A DNA stretch of 64,000 nt from Pseudomonas tremae (GTDB lineage: Bacteria > Pseudomonadota > Gammaproteobacteria > Pseudomonadales > Pseudomonadaceae), in NCBI RefSeq assembly GCF_001401155.1, contig NZ_LJRO01000467.1, positions 1 to 64,000 of the forward strand, read 5' to 3'. Below, piece by piece: positions 17,547 through 25,433 of the stretch. The position numbers and the translations under genes are program-made. Every line of letters begins with the position of its first letter. Position 1 is the first letter of the stretch. The notes under the pieces were generated by a model. That model did not search any database, was not told the DNA's origin, and worked only from the letters and a program-made list of their open reading frames with translations.

Positions 17547-17997
17547 GCGTGTTGCAGAAGTATCGGGAGACTCTACGAGCGTTCCGTCAGCCTGTCAGCC
17601 GTCTTTTTGCATTGAAAAGGCAACAAGCGGGCACGTCTTTGCATCCGAAGGTCGGTGCTGTGTTCTTGAATAAAAGGGGACAAGTGATTGTGCAGACAGG
17701 TCATCGAGCCAAAGGCTTGAATGCGCATTCCAGTTGCCTGAAACGACGCTGCCTTGGCTGAGCTTCTTGCGAAGTCATCAAGGCATACTCGTCTTGTCAT
17801 TGGTCGATCTGCTGCCCGAGTGGGCGTGACCAATGCTGCCTGTGAACAGGCTGGACGTGCTTGACTGGATGTATGGGTCGCATCGGCGGCCTGGACAGTT
17901 CAATCAATCTAGCTAACGCAAAACAGCAAAGCTTTAACTGCCGACAGCCCGGCTGTGTGGCCGGGCAAGGCAGAAGCTTGCGACGAAAGTCTGTAAA
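17547..17997. other. 451-bp gap between rpsU and dnaG, no gene recognised
   Basis: P. aeruginosa carries a GatB/YqeY-domain gene between rpsU and dnaG; no such frame is visible here. A small open frame at 17573-17833 on the minus strand has no recognisable protein features. A hairpin with 7-bp arms lies at 17947-17966, just after the rpsU stop; it lacks a good T-run and may act as the partial terminator that lets rpsU be expressed above dnaG, as known for E. coli. Confidence 0.6.
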
Positions 17998-18213
17998 TTA
18001 ATACAGACGAACGGCGCGGCGCTGTTCGCGCTGGACTTTCTTGGCGTGGCGTTTGACAGCAGCTGCTGCCTTGCGCTTACGCTCCGAAGTCGGCTTCTCG
18101 TAAAATTCGCGGCTACGAACTTCAGCCAGAACACCGGCTTTTTCGCAGGAGCGCTTGAAACGACGCAGAGCTACGTCGAAGGGTTCGTTCTCTTTAACTT
18201 TGACGGCTGGCAT
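17998..18213 (-). CDS. rpsU: 30S ribosomal protein S21
   Basis: 71 residues, a typical full-length S21: starts [20 protein letters not shown] and ends in a strongly basic helix ([20 protein letters not shown]). First gene of the rpsU-dnaG-rpoD operon, divergent from tsaD across a 197-bp promoter region. Confidence 0.98.
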
Positions 18214-18410
18214 CCAGAGCTACCTTCATTCATTACCGGGGTCAACGCTTAGTGCAAACACTGCACAAAAGTACGTCGGTTTTTAAGGGTTGCGGATGTT
18301 AACCCCTCATTGAGAGGAATGCAAAGCCTCTGATCGAAAACCGCTGGTCGGCACCTCGGGTGGCGACTATTATGCGCGCCTTCAAACCTGCCCCCAACAA
18401 GGCGCAACCC

Positions 18411-19436
18411 ATGCTAGTACTGGGATTAGAAACCTCCTGCGACGAAACCGGCGTCGCGTTATATGACAGCGAACGCGGTTTGCTGGCAGACGCATTATTC
18501 AGTCAAATCGACCTGCACCGCGCTTACGGCGGGGTAGTGCCGGAGCTTGCCTCGCGTGATCACGTCAAGCGCATGCTGCCCCTGATCCGCCAGACACTGG
18601 CCGAAGCCGACTGTGTTGCCACGGATATCGATGCTATTGCATACACCGCCGGTCCTGGCCTGGTGGGTGCGTTGCTGGTCGGTGCGTCGTGCGCTCAGGC
18701 GCTGGCATTTGCGTGGGATATTCCCGCGCTGGGTGTTCACCACATGGAGGGCCATTTGCTGGCCCCGATGCTGGAAGAGAACCCGCCGCAGTTTCCGTTC
18801 GTCGCTCTGCTGGTGTCAGGTGGTCATACCCAGCTGGTGCGTGTCGACGGCATCGGCCAGTACGAGCTGCTGGGCGAGACGCTGGATGATGCCGCAGGCG
18901 AAGCGTTCGACAAGACCGCGAAGATGATGGGCATGCAGTATCCCGGTGGCCCGGAGATCTCGAAGGCGGCCATGAAGGGTGTGCCGGGGCGTTTTGTCTT
19001 CCCCAGGCCGATGACTGATCGCCCGGGGCTGGCATTCAGTTTCAGCGGGTTGAAAACCTCTGCGCTCAATACCTGGCAGCAGCGCCAGAGTGCTGGAGAC
19101 GACAGTGAGCAAACCCGCTGCGACATCGCGCTGGCCTTCCAGCAGGCGGTGGTGGAGACTTTGACCATCAAGTGCAAGCGCGCGCTCAAGCAGACCGGGC
19201 TCAAGAGCCTGGTCATCGCTGGCGGCGTCAGTGCCAACAAGGCGCTGCGGGTTTCGCTGGAGAGCATGCTAGGCGACCTGCGTGGGCATGTTTATTACGC
19301 CCGGCCGGAATTCTGCACTGACAACGGCGCGATGATCGCCTTTGCCGGCTGCCAGCGTCTGCAGGCAGGGCAGAAGGAAGATTTGAGCATCAGTGTGCAG
19401 GCGCGCTGGCCTATGGAGCAGTTGTCGGGAATCTGA
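18411..19436 (+). CDS. tsaD: tRNA N6-adenosine threonylcarbamoyltransferase
   Basis: 341 residues from ATG 18411 (MLVLGLETSCDETG), the family's standard start and length; the frame is open to 18360 but the extension is not conserved-looking. With TsaB, TsaC and TsaE it adds threonylcarbamoyl to A37 of ANN-reading tRNAs. The metal motif HHMEGHL (about 110-116) and the ASKA-type nucleotide signature (GGVVPELASRDH, VSGGHTQLV, SGLKTS) are all present. Divergent from rpsU, convergent with plsY. Confidence 0.97.
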   Translation: MLVLGLETSCDETGVALYDSERGLLADALFSQIDLHRAYGGVVPELASRDHVKRMLPLIRQTLAEADCVATDIDAIAYTAGPGLVGALLVGASCAQALAFAWDIPALGVHHMEGHLLAPMLEENPPQFPFVALLVSGGHTQLVRVDGIGQYELLGETLDDAAGEAFDKTAKMMGMQYPGGPEISKAAMKGVPGRFVFPRPMTDRPGLAFSFSGLKTSALNTWQQRQSAGDDSEQTRCDIALAFQQAVVETLTIKCKRALKQTGLKSLVIAGGVSANKALRVSLESMLGDLRGHVYYARPEFCTDNGAMIAFAGCQRLQAGQKEDLSISVQARWPMEQLSGI

Positions 19437-19469
19437 ACGTGCGTGAGGGTGGCGTTTTTGCACTTTCGC

Positions 19470-20039
19470 TCAGAAATGCCGTTCGCGCCCGGCGAGCAGG
19501 TCGCGTAGATTGCCGCGATGGCGCCAGACGATGAGCAGGGTCAGCACGCTCATTGGCAGCAAGGCGTGAGGTTCCTGCCAGGCCAGTAACGGCAGCGTCA
19601 GGGGCGTGGCGATCAGCGCCGCAAGCGAGCTGGTTCGGGTCAGGTAGAAGGTCAGCAGCCAGGCGACTATCGCCAGTGCTGCTGCAGGTGGATATAGCCC
19701 GAGCAATACGCCGGCAGCAGTTGCCACGCCTTTGCCGCCGCGAAACCTGAAGTACAGCGGGAACAGGTGGCCGAGCACGGCGCAGACGCCGAGCCAGCCT
19801 TGTTGCGATGGATCAAGGCCCCAGGCGCCGGCGAGAAGTACCGGAACCATGCCCTTGCAGAGGTCGCCGAGCAGAGTAAGGATGGCCAGTTTCTTTCCGG
19901 CCAGACGCAACATGTTGGTGGCGCCGGCATTGCCGGAACCGCTGGCGCGCGGGTCCGGGCTGCCACTGAGACGGCTGAGCAGGATGGCAAAGGACAGTGA
20001 GCCGAGCAGGTAGGCGAAAGTCGCCAGTAACCAAAACAT
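19470..20039 (-). CDS. plsY: Acyl-phosphate glycerol-3-phosphate acyltransferase
   Basis: 189 residues from ATG 20039 (MFWLL); a start 9 bases upstream is possible but 189 is the usual Pseudomonas length. Integral membrane enzyme with about five hydrophobic segments. The three conserved loops are visible: SGNAGATNMLR (about 33-43), FRGGKGVATA (about 100-109) and the C-terminal HRGNLRDLLAG. It transfers acyl groups from acyl phosphate to glycerol-3-phosphate, the first step of phospholipid synthesis. Divergent from folB. Confidence 0.96.
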   Translation of the reverse strand: MFWLLATFAYLLGSLSFAILLSRLSGSPDPRASGSGNAGATNMLRLAGKKLAILTLLGDLCKGMVPVLLAGAWGLDPSQQGWLGVCAVLGHLFPLYFRFRGGKGVATAAGVLLGLYPPAAALAIVAWLLTFYLTRTSSLAALIATPLTLPLLAWQEPHALLPMSVLTLLIVWRHRGNLRDLLAGRERHF

Positions 20040-20113
20040 GCTAACCATTCCGGGCGAGGATGCCCTGATTCTAACGGCGCATCGCGCCCTTGTCGTGCAG
20101 TGGAGAGTAGTGC

Positions 20114-20467
20114 TTGGACAGAGTTTTCATTGAGGGCCTTGAGGTCGATACCGTCATCGGCGCGTATGACTGGGAGCGCGGCATTCGTCAGTGCCTACGT
20201 CTGGACCTCGTTTTTGCCTGGGACAATCGCCCTGCCGCTGCGGGTGACGACCTGAGCAAGGCGCTCGACTACGCCAGTGTTTCAGCACGCATTCAGGCGT
20301 TTGCCGAGCAGGCGCAGTTTCAACTGGTCGAGACCTTCGCCGAACGTCTGGCTGAAGTGCTGATGAGCGAATTCAATATCCCCTGGCTGCGTCTGAAAGT
20401 GACCAAGCCGGGCGCCGTTGCTGCCGCCTCCGGCGTCGGCGTGGAGATCGAGCGCGGATGTCGCTGA
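20114..20467 (+). CDS. folB: Dihydroneopterin aldolase
   Basis: 117 residues from a TTG start at 20114 (GGAGAG 7-12 bases upstream); the protein begins MDRVFIEGLEVDTVIGAYDW as in other Pseudomonas FolB. The conserved late lysine motif KVTKPGAV and the YASV segment are present. It converts 7,8-dihydroneopterin to 6-hydroxymethyl-dihydropterin in folate synthesis. It overlaps folK, which catalyses the next step, by 10 bp. Confidence 0.95.
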   Translation: MDRVFIEGLEVDTVIGAYDWERGIRQCLRLDLVFAWDNRPAAAGDDLSKALDYASVSARIQAFAEQAQFQLVETFAERLAEVLMSEFNIPWLRLKVTKPGAVAAASGVGVEIERGCR

Positions 20468-20982
20468 CCCGGATTTTCCTCGGTCTGGGGAGCAACATCG
20501 AGCGTGAGCGGCACCTGCAGGCGGGGCTTGAGGCGCTGGATGGTTTTTTGACCGACATGACTTGCTCGCCGGTGTTCGAGAGCCATGCAGTGGGCATCAA
20601 GAGCGGGCCATTCTTCAATCTGGTGGTTTCGGCGCTGACCGAGCTGCCGCTGACCGAGCTCGACCGCCGCCTGAAATTCATCGAGGCGGACAACGGTCGA
20701 TATGCGCCTGATCGTGTGGGTCTGCCGCTGGATATCGACGTGCTGCTGTACGGCGAACAGGTTGGCAATTTCGACGGGCTGATACTGCCGAGGGCTGAGA
20801 TCCTCAAGAACGCCTTCGTTTTGCGCCCACTTGCATTGATCGCCCCCGAACGTGAGCATCCGGGAGTGGGTGTCTCGTTTGGCAAATTATGGGCTGATGC
20901 GCAGATAGATCAGCAGCTCTGGCCTGTTGCGTTTGAGTGGCGTGGTGTGGGGCTGACGCCTGAAGGTTTGCTGCGTAGCTGA
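20458..20982 (+). CDS. folK: HPPK, 6-hydroxymethyl-dihydropterin pyrophosphokinase
   Basis: 174 residues. FLGLGSNIE opens the protein; SPVFESHAVG, FFNLVV and the metal-binding LDIDVLLYGE (about 96-105) are the family landmarks. The motif just before the DxD pair reads RYAPDRVGLP instead of the common RWGPR, a known type among FolB-linked Pseudomonas copies. It uses ATP to pyrophosphorylate the folate pterin. Starts within folB, so they are coupled. Confidence 0.92.
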   Translation: MSLTRIFLGLGSNIERERHLQAGLEALDGFLTDMTCSPVFESHAVGIKSGPFFNLVVSALTELPLTELDRRLKFIEADNGRYAPDRVGLPLDIDVLLYGEQVGNFDGLILPRAEILKNAFVLRPLALIAPEREHPGVGVSFGKLWADAQIDQQLWPVAFEWRGVGLTPEGLLRS

Positions 20983-21087
20983 GGTTGCTTGGGGTTCAGG
21001 GAAGACGCTTCTCGTGCGATGCAGGTAGTGAGGCTTCGTCGTCCGTCAGGGGCTGAAGATCGGGCGCGGAGCGTCCAGGGCTGCGCT

Positions 21088-21103
21088 ACCACGCTGGAGC
21101 GTG
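21088..21103. repeat. REP-like palindrome
   Basis: CCACGCT-GG-AGCGTGG, a 7+2+7 palindrome of the CGCTGGAGCG type seen in Pseudomonas extragenic repeats, in the gap between convergent folK and cca. A relative occurs at 49661-49715. Confidence 0.5.
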
Positions 21104-21154
21104 GAAGCGATAGACAGACGTTCAGCGCTGGGAGCGATAAGGTGAGCGAGTCAG

Positions 21155-22384
21155 TCAGGCGGCATGCTCGGCCTTGTAGATTTTCAGTGCCTTCAAGCGC
21201 TCGTTCTTCAGTGCATCACCCAGTTCCTTGCCTTTGAGGCCCTGTTCCAGCAGTGGCTGTACTGAAACCGTGCGTGCAGCCTCGGCTGCGCCGCGCAGGT
21301 AGTCGGCCTGTGGATAACTGCGTTGCTCGAAACCCTGACGGCCTCGTGCGTCCATTTCGCAGGCGGCAATGAATTCCTCGAATCGCTGCGGGCGGCGATA
21401 GACGTCGAAGCTGTGCAGCAGGTCCAGCAAGGTCGAGGGTTTCAGTTCCAGCGCGCGGTGCCCATGAGTGTGGTACTGGCCAACCAGCAGCGCCAGTTCC
21501 TGACAGTCCTTGGGTACCCGAAAACGTTCGCTGACTGCTTTTATCGGACGCAGGCCGGTGTGCTCGTGGGCAATATGGCGGGGCCACTCGGATTCGGGCG
21601 TCAAGCCTTTGCCCAGGTCGTGCAGCAGGCAGGCCCAGCGTACGGTCAGCGGATGCTGATGACGGGCAGACTGCTCAAGCACGCTCAGTACATGCACGCC
21701 GGTGTCTATTTCCGGATGGTGCGCAGCCGGCTGCGGAACGCCGAACAACGCTTCGACCTCCGGCATCAATTCTCCGAGCGCACCGCAGTCGTGCAGTACC
21801 TGGATGAATACCTGAGGCTGTTCTTCCATAAGCGCGCGCGAGATTTCTTTCCAGCTTCGCTCGGCGGTCAGGGCCTTGAGTTCGCCTGACTCACTAAGCT
21901 GCCGCATGAGGTTCATCGTTTCGGGGGCGATGCTGAAACCGTAGCCGGCATAACGCGCGGCGAATCGGGCAACGCGCAGAACCCTGAGCGGATCTTCGGC
22001 GAAAGCGGGCGAAACGTGACGCAAGATGCGCGCTTCCAGGTCTCGCTGGCCATTGTAGGGGTCGGTCAGATTGCCGTCCTTGTCCTCGGCCATCGCATTG
22101 ATGGTCAGGTCGCGACGGATCAGGTCTTGCTCGAGCGTGATCTCGGGGCTTGCGTGAAAAACAAAGCCGCCATAACCCACGCCGCTTTTGCGCTCGGTGC
22201 GCGCCAGCGCATATTCCTCGTTGGTCAGCGGGTGCAGGAACACCGGGAAGTCTGTGCCGACCGGGCGATAGCCCTTGACCAGCATTTCCTCGGTACTCGC
22301 GCCCACCACTACCCAATCGATGTCCGTGACGGGTTGCCCCAGCAGGCGGTCGCGTACTGCACCGCCAACTTTATAAATCTGCAT
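21155..22384 (-). CDS. cca: CCA-adding tRNA nucleotidyltransferase with HD domain
   Basis: 409 residues, the length of gamma-proteobacterial Cca with a phosphohydrolase domain. N-terminal nucleotidyltransferase core: VGGAVRD and the metal pair DIDW (about 21-24); RRDLTINAMA follows. The C-terminal HD domain shows CLLHDLGKG (about 257-265). It repairs or builds the 3' CCA of tRNAs. Strong ribosome site GGAGG upstream of ATG 22384. Confidence 0.97.
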   Translation of the reverse strand: MQIYKVGGAVRDRLLGQPVTDIDWVVVGASTEEMLVKGYRPVGTDFPVFLHPLTNEEYALARTERKSGVGYGGFVFHASPEITLEQDLIRRDLTINAMAEDKDGNLTDPYNGQRDLEARILRHVSPAFAEDPLRVLRVARFAARYAGYGFSIAPETMNLMRQLSESGELKALTAERSWKEISRALMEEQPQVFIQVLHDCGALGELMPEVEALFGVPQPAAHHPEIDTGVHVLSVLEQSARHQHPLTVRWACLLHDLGKGLTPESEWPRHIAHEHTGLRPIKAVSERFRVPKDCQELALLVGQYHTHGHRALELKPSTLLDLLHSFDVYRRPQRFEEFIAACEMDARGRQGFEQRSYPQADYLRGAAEAARTVSVQPLLEQGLKGKELGDALKNERLKALKIYKAEHAA

Positions 22385-22482
22385 AAAAAGCCTCCGTAAG
22401 CGCGACAGGATAAACCCTGTGTCGCGCTCGCGGAGGCCAAACCGATGGCATGGCTGATAATTAATCGTTACCGCTTGCCAGC

Positions 22483-24045
22483 CTAGAGGTGTACGACCGC
22501 CAAATCACGCCGGGGAAACTCACTGTCGGCGTTTTCGCTTCTTGGCGGTACATGGTGTGTCTTGACGACTTCGTCGTCTTGAACCGTCTCCAGATGGATG
22601 TCGAAACCCCATAACCGATGCAAGTGCTTCAGCACTTCGTCCGTCGAGTCGCCCAGCGGTTTGCGGTTGTGCTGCTGGTGGCGCAGGGTCAGCGAGCGAT
22701 CGCCGCGTCGATCAATGCTGTAGATCTGTATGTTGGGCTCACGGTTGCCGAGGTTGTACTGGGCGGCGAGGATTTCGCGGATTGTCCGATAGCCGTTTTC
22801 ATCGTGAATGGCAGGCACGACCAAGTCTTCTTTCTGATCGTCGTCCATGATGCTGAACAGCTTGAGGTCACGAATGACCTTCGGCGACAGGTATTGGAGG
22901 ATGAAACTCTCATCCTTGAAGCTGCTCATTGCGAACTTGATCGCCGTCAGCCAGTCGGTTCCGGCGATTTCCGGAAACCACTGGCGGTCCTCATCCGTGG
23001 GGTGCTCGCACATCCGTCGGATGTCCTGATACATCGCGAAACCCAGAGTGTATGGGTTGATGCCGCTGTAGTAAGGGCTGTCGAAGCCAGGCTGGTAGAT
23101 CACACTGGTGTGTGACTGCAGGAACTCCATCATGAAGCCGTCAGTGACAAGGCCTTCGTCGTACAGGTCGTTCATCAACGTGTAGTGCCAGAAGGTCGCC
23201 CAGCCTTCGTTCATCACTTGGGTCTGGCGTTGCGGATAGAAGTATTGAGCAATCTTGCGCACGATCCGCACCACTTCACGCTGCCAGGGCTCCAGCAACG
23301 GCGCGTGCTTCTCGATGAAGTAAAGAATGTTTTCCTGCGGTTCGGCAGGGAAGCGGGCATTGTCTTCCTTGCTGCTTTTGTCGGCGTTCTTCGGAATGGT
23401 GCGCCAAAGATCGTTGATCTGCCGTTGCAGATGTTCTTCACGATCTTTCTGTCGACGCCGCTCTTCTTCGGCAGAAATCGGGTACGGACGCTTGTAGCGG
23501 TCCACCCCGTAGTTCATCAGTGCATGGCAGGAGTCGAGCAGGTCCTCCACGGCATCGATCCCGTGGCGTTCTTCGCACTGCATGATGTACTGCTTGGCGA
23601 ACACCAGATAATCAATGATCGAACTGGCGTCGGTCCAGGTACGGAACAGGTAATTGCCTTTGAAAAAGCTGTTGTGCCCATAGCAGGCGTGAGCGACGAC
23701 CAGCGCCTGCATGCAGATGGTGTTCTCTTCCATCAGATAGGCGATGCAAGGGTCCGAGTTGATCACGATCTCGTAGGCCAGCCCCATCTGGCCCCGCGAG
23801 TAGGATTTTTCGGTGCTGAGGAAGTGTTTGCCATAGGACCAATGGTGATAGCCAAGTGGCATACCCACCGAGGCATAAGCGTCCATCATTTGCTCGGCGG
23901 TAATCACCTCGATCTGATTGGGATAGGTATCCAGGGCGTACCGCTCGGCAATTCTGCCGATTTCCCGGTCGTAGGCCCGGATCAGTTCGAACGTCCACTC
24001 TGACCCGATGGAGAGGGGTTGGCGTTTCTGCTCTCTGGCGCTCAT
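22483..24045 (-). CDS. SpoVR family protein
   Basis: 520 residues, usual SpoVR length. Landmarks: YPNQIEVITAEQMMDAY near the start, HHWSYGKHF, INSDPCIAYLMEENT, the Cys/His-containing AHACYGHNSFFK, and NEGWATFWHY in the middle. The biochemical role is not established. It is named after a Bacillus sporulation gene but in Gram-negatives is expressed with yeaH and prkA under starvation. Overlaps yeaH by 4 bp (24042-24045) and is therefore in the same transcript. Confidence 0.95.
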   Translation of the reverse strand: MSAREQKRQPLSIGSEWTFELIRAYDREIGRIAERYALDTYPNQIEVITAEQMMDAYASVGMPLGYHHWSYGKHFLSTEKSYSRGQMGLAYEIVINSDPCIAYLMEENTICMQALVVAHACYGHNSFFKGNYLFRTWTDASSIIDYLVFAKQYIMQCEERHGIDAVEDLLDSCHALMNYGVDRYKRPYPISAEEERRRQKDREEHLQRQINDLWRTIPKNADKSSKEDNARFPAEPQENILYFIEKHAPLLEPWQREVVRIVRKIAQYFYPQRQTQVMNEGWATFWHYTLMNDLYDEGLVTDGFMMEFLQSHTSVIYQPGFDSPYYSGINPYTLGFAMYQDIRRMCEHPTDEDRQWFPEIAGTDWLTAIKFAMSSFKDESFILQYLSPKVIRDLKLFSIMDDDQKEDLVVPAIHDENGYRTIREILAAQYNLGNREPNIQIYSIDRRGDRSLTLRHQQHNRKPLGDSTDEVLKHLHRLWGFDIHLETVQDDEVVKTHHVPPRSENADSEFPRRDLAVVHL

Positions 24046-25313
24046 GACACTAACCTTCGCTGGAAGAGTTCGCGGAATACCGGATAGATATCGCCGGCAG
24101 AGACCAGCTGCTGCTGGGCGAACGTATCGGCGAACTCGTCACTGATACGCTCGTATTCGTACCACAAGGCCTGATGTTCACGCGGCGTGATTTCCACGTA
24201 CGTGTAGTACTGCACGAAGGGCATGATCTGCTTGGTCAGGATCTCGCGGCAGATGGGAGAGTCGTCGTTCCAGTTGTCGCCGTCCGAAGCCTGGGCTGCG
24301 TAAATGTTCCAGTCACTGGCCGGGTAGCGCGCAGCCATGATTTCCTGCATCAGTTTCAGAGCGCTTGAAACGATGGTGCCGCCTGTTTCCCGGGAGTAAA
24401 AAAACTCTTCTTCGTCCACTTCGCGGGCACTGGTGTGGTGACGAATGAACACGACGTCGATTTTGTCGTAATTACGCTTGAGGAACAGGTACAGCAGGAT
24501 GAAGAACCGTTTGGCGATGTCTTTGGTGGCTTGGGTCATGGAGCCGGAAACGTCCATCAGGCAGAACATGACGGCCTTGGAACTTGGGTTGGGCTGTTTG
24601 ACCAGCAGGTTGTATTTGAGGTCGAACGTGTCCAGGTAAGGCACGCGACGAATGCGCGCCTTGAGTTTTTCGATATCGGTTTCCAGCAACTGAATGTCGC
24701 CGAAATTGTCGGGCTCCTCGCGTTTCAAGCGCTCAAGTTCGCTGGTCGCTTCGCGGAGTTTTGCCCGGCTGCTGCCTGACAGTGCGATGCGTCGCGCGTG
24801 GGCCGAGCGCAGCGTGCGGATGATGTTGATGCGCGACGGGTTGCCTTCGTTACTGATCCCGGCCCGTACCGTCTTGAACGTGTCTGTGCCGGTCAGGTTG
24901 CGTTTGACCAGATTGGGCAGTTCGAGGTCTTCGAACATGAACTCGAGAAACTCTTCCTGAGTGATCTGAAACGAAAACTCGTCCATGCCTTCGCCGGAGT
25001 TACCTGCCTTGCCTGGCCCTTTGCCTCCGCCGCCACCTTGCGGGCGGGCGATATGTTCGCCGGTGGTGAATTCCTTGTTGCCAGGGTGAACGACCGTCTG
25101 CTTGCCGCCACGACCGTGGTGCAGAACCGGCTCGTCGATGTCGCGCCCGGGAATACTGATCTGCTCGCCGTGTTCCATGTCCGTGATGGAGCGCCGGCTG
25201 ACCGCTTCCTCGACCGCCTTCTTGATATGGTCACGGTAACGACGGAGAAACCTCTGCCGGTTTACCGTGCTTTTGTTCTTGCCGTTGAGACGTCGGTCGA
25301 TTACATAGCTCAT
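24042..25313 (-). CDS. yeaH: YeaH/YhbH family (DUF444) protein
   Basis: 423 residues. Starts MSYVIDRRLNGKNKS; basic N-terminus, a glycine-rich stretch (QGGGGGKGPGKAG, about 91-103) and a von Willebrand A-like domain with the metal motif LMDVSGSM near 247-254. Middle member of the prkA-yeaH-spoVR stress module; the partner kinase gene lies upstream. Good ribosome site GGAGG before the ATG. Molecular role unknown in general. Confidence 0.95.
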   Translation of the reverse strand: MSYVIDRRLNGKNKSTVNRQRFLRRYRDHIKKAVEEAVSRRSITDMEHGEQISIPGRDIDEPVLHHGRGGKQTVVHPGNKEFTTGEHIARPQGGGGGKGPGKAGNSGEGMDEFSFQITQEEFLEFMFEDLELPNLVKRNLTGTDTFKTVRAGISNEGNPSRINIIRTLRSAHARRIALSGSSRAKLREATSELERLKREEPDNFGDIQLLETDIEKLKARIRRVPYLDTFDLKYNLLVKQPNPSSKAVMFCLMDVSGSMTQATKDIAKRFFILLYLFLKRNYDKIDVVFIRHHTSAREVDEEEFFYSRETGGTIVSSALKLMQEIMAARYPASDWNIYAAQASDGDNWNDDSPICREILTKQIMPFVQYYTYVEITPREHQALWYEYERISDEFADTFAQQQLVSAGDIYPVFRELFQRRLVS

Positions 25314-25340
25314 AGGCCCCTCCGGGGAGCTTCAAGTTTT

Positions 25341-25424
25341 AAGCTTCAAGCTGCAGGCGAATGCTTTGTCAGCCTGGAGTCCGGGCCTGACTGCTGCTCG
25401 CGTGCAGCCAATAGCTTGAAGCTT
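25341..25424. repeat. Long-range inverted repeat in the prkA-yeaH gap
   Basis: AAGCTTCAAGCT at 25341-25352 and its exact reverse complement at 25413-25424, 60 bp apart. This CTTCAAGCT type is common in Pseudomonas extragenic repeats. In the transcript it would form a hairpin between prkA and yeaH and could set their relative expression. Confidence 0.5.
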
Positions 25425-25433
25425 GCACCTGCC

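Noticed and set aside
17573..17833. Leftward 86-codon frame between rpsU and dnaG as a YqeY-like gene
   Set aside because: Translation has no resemblance to GatB/YqeY and no convincing start region.
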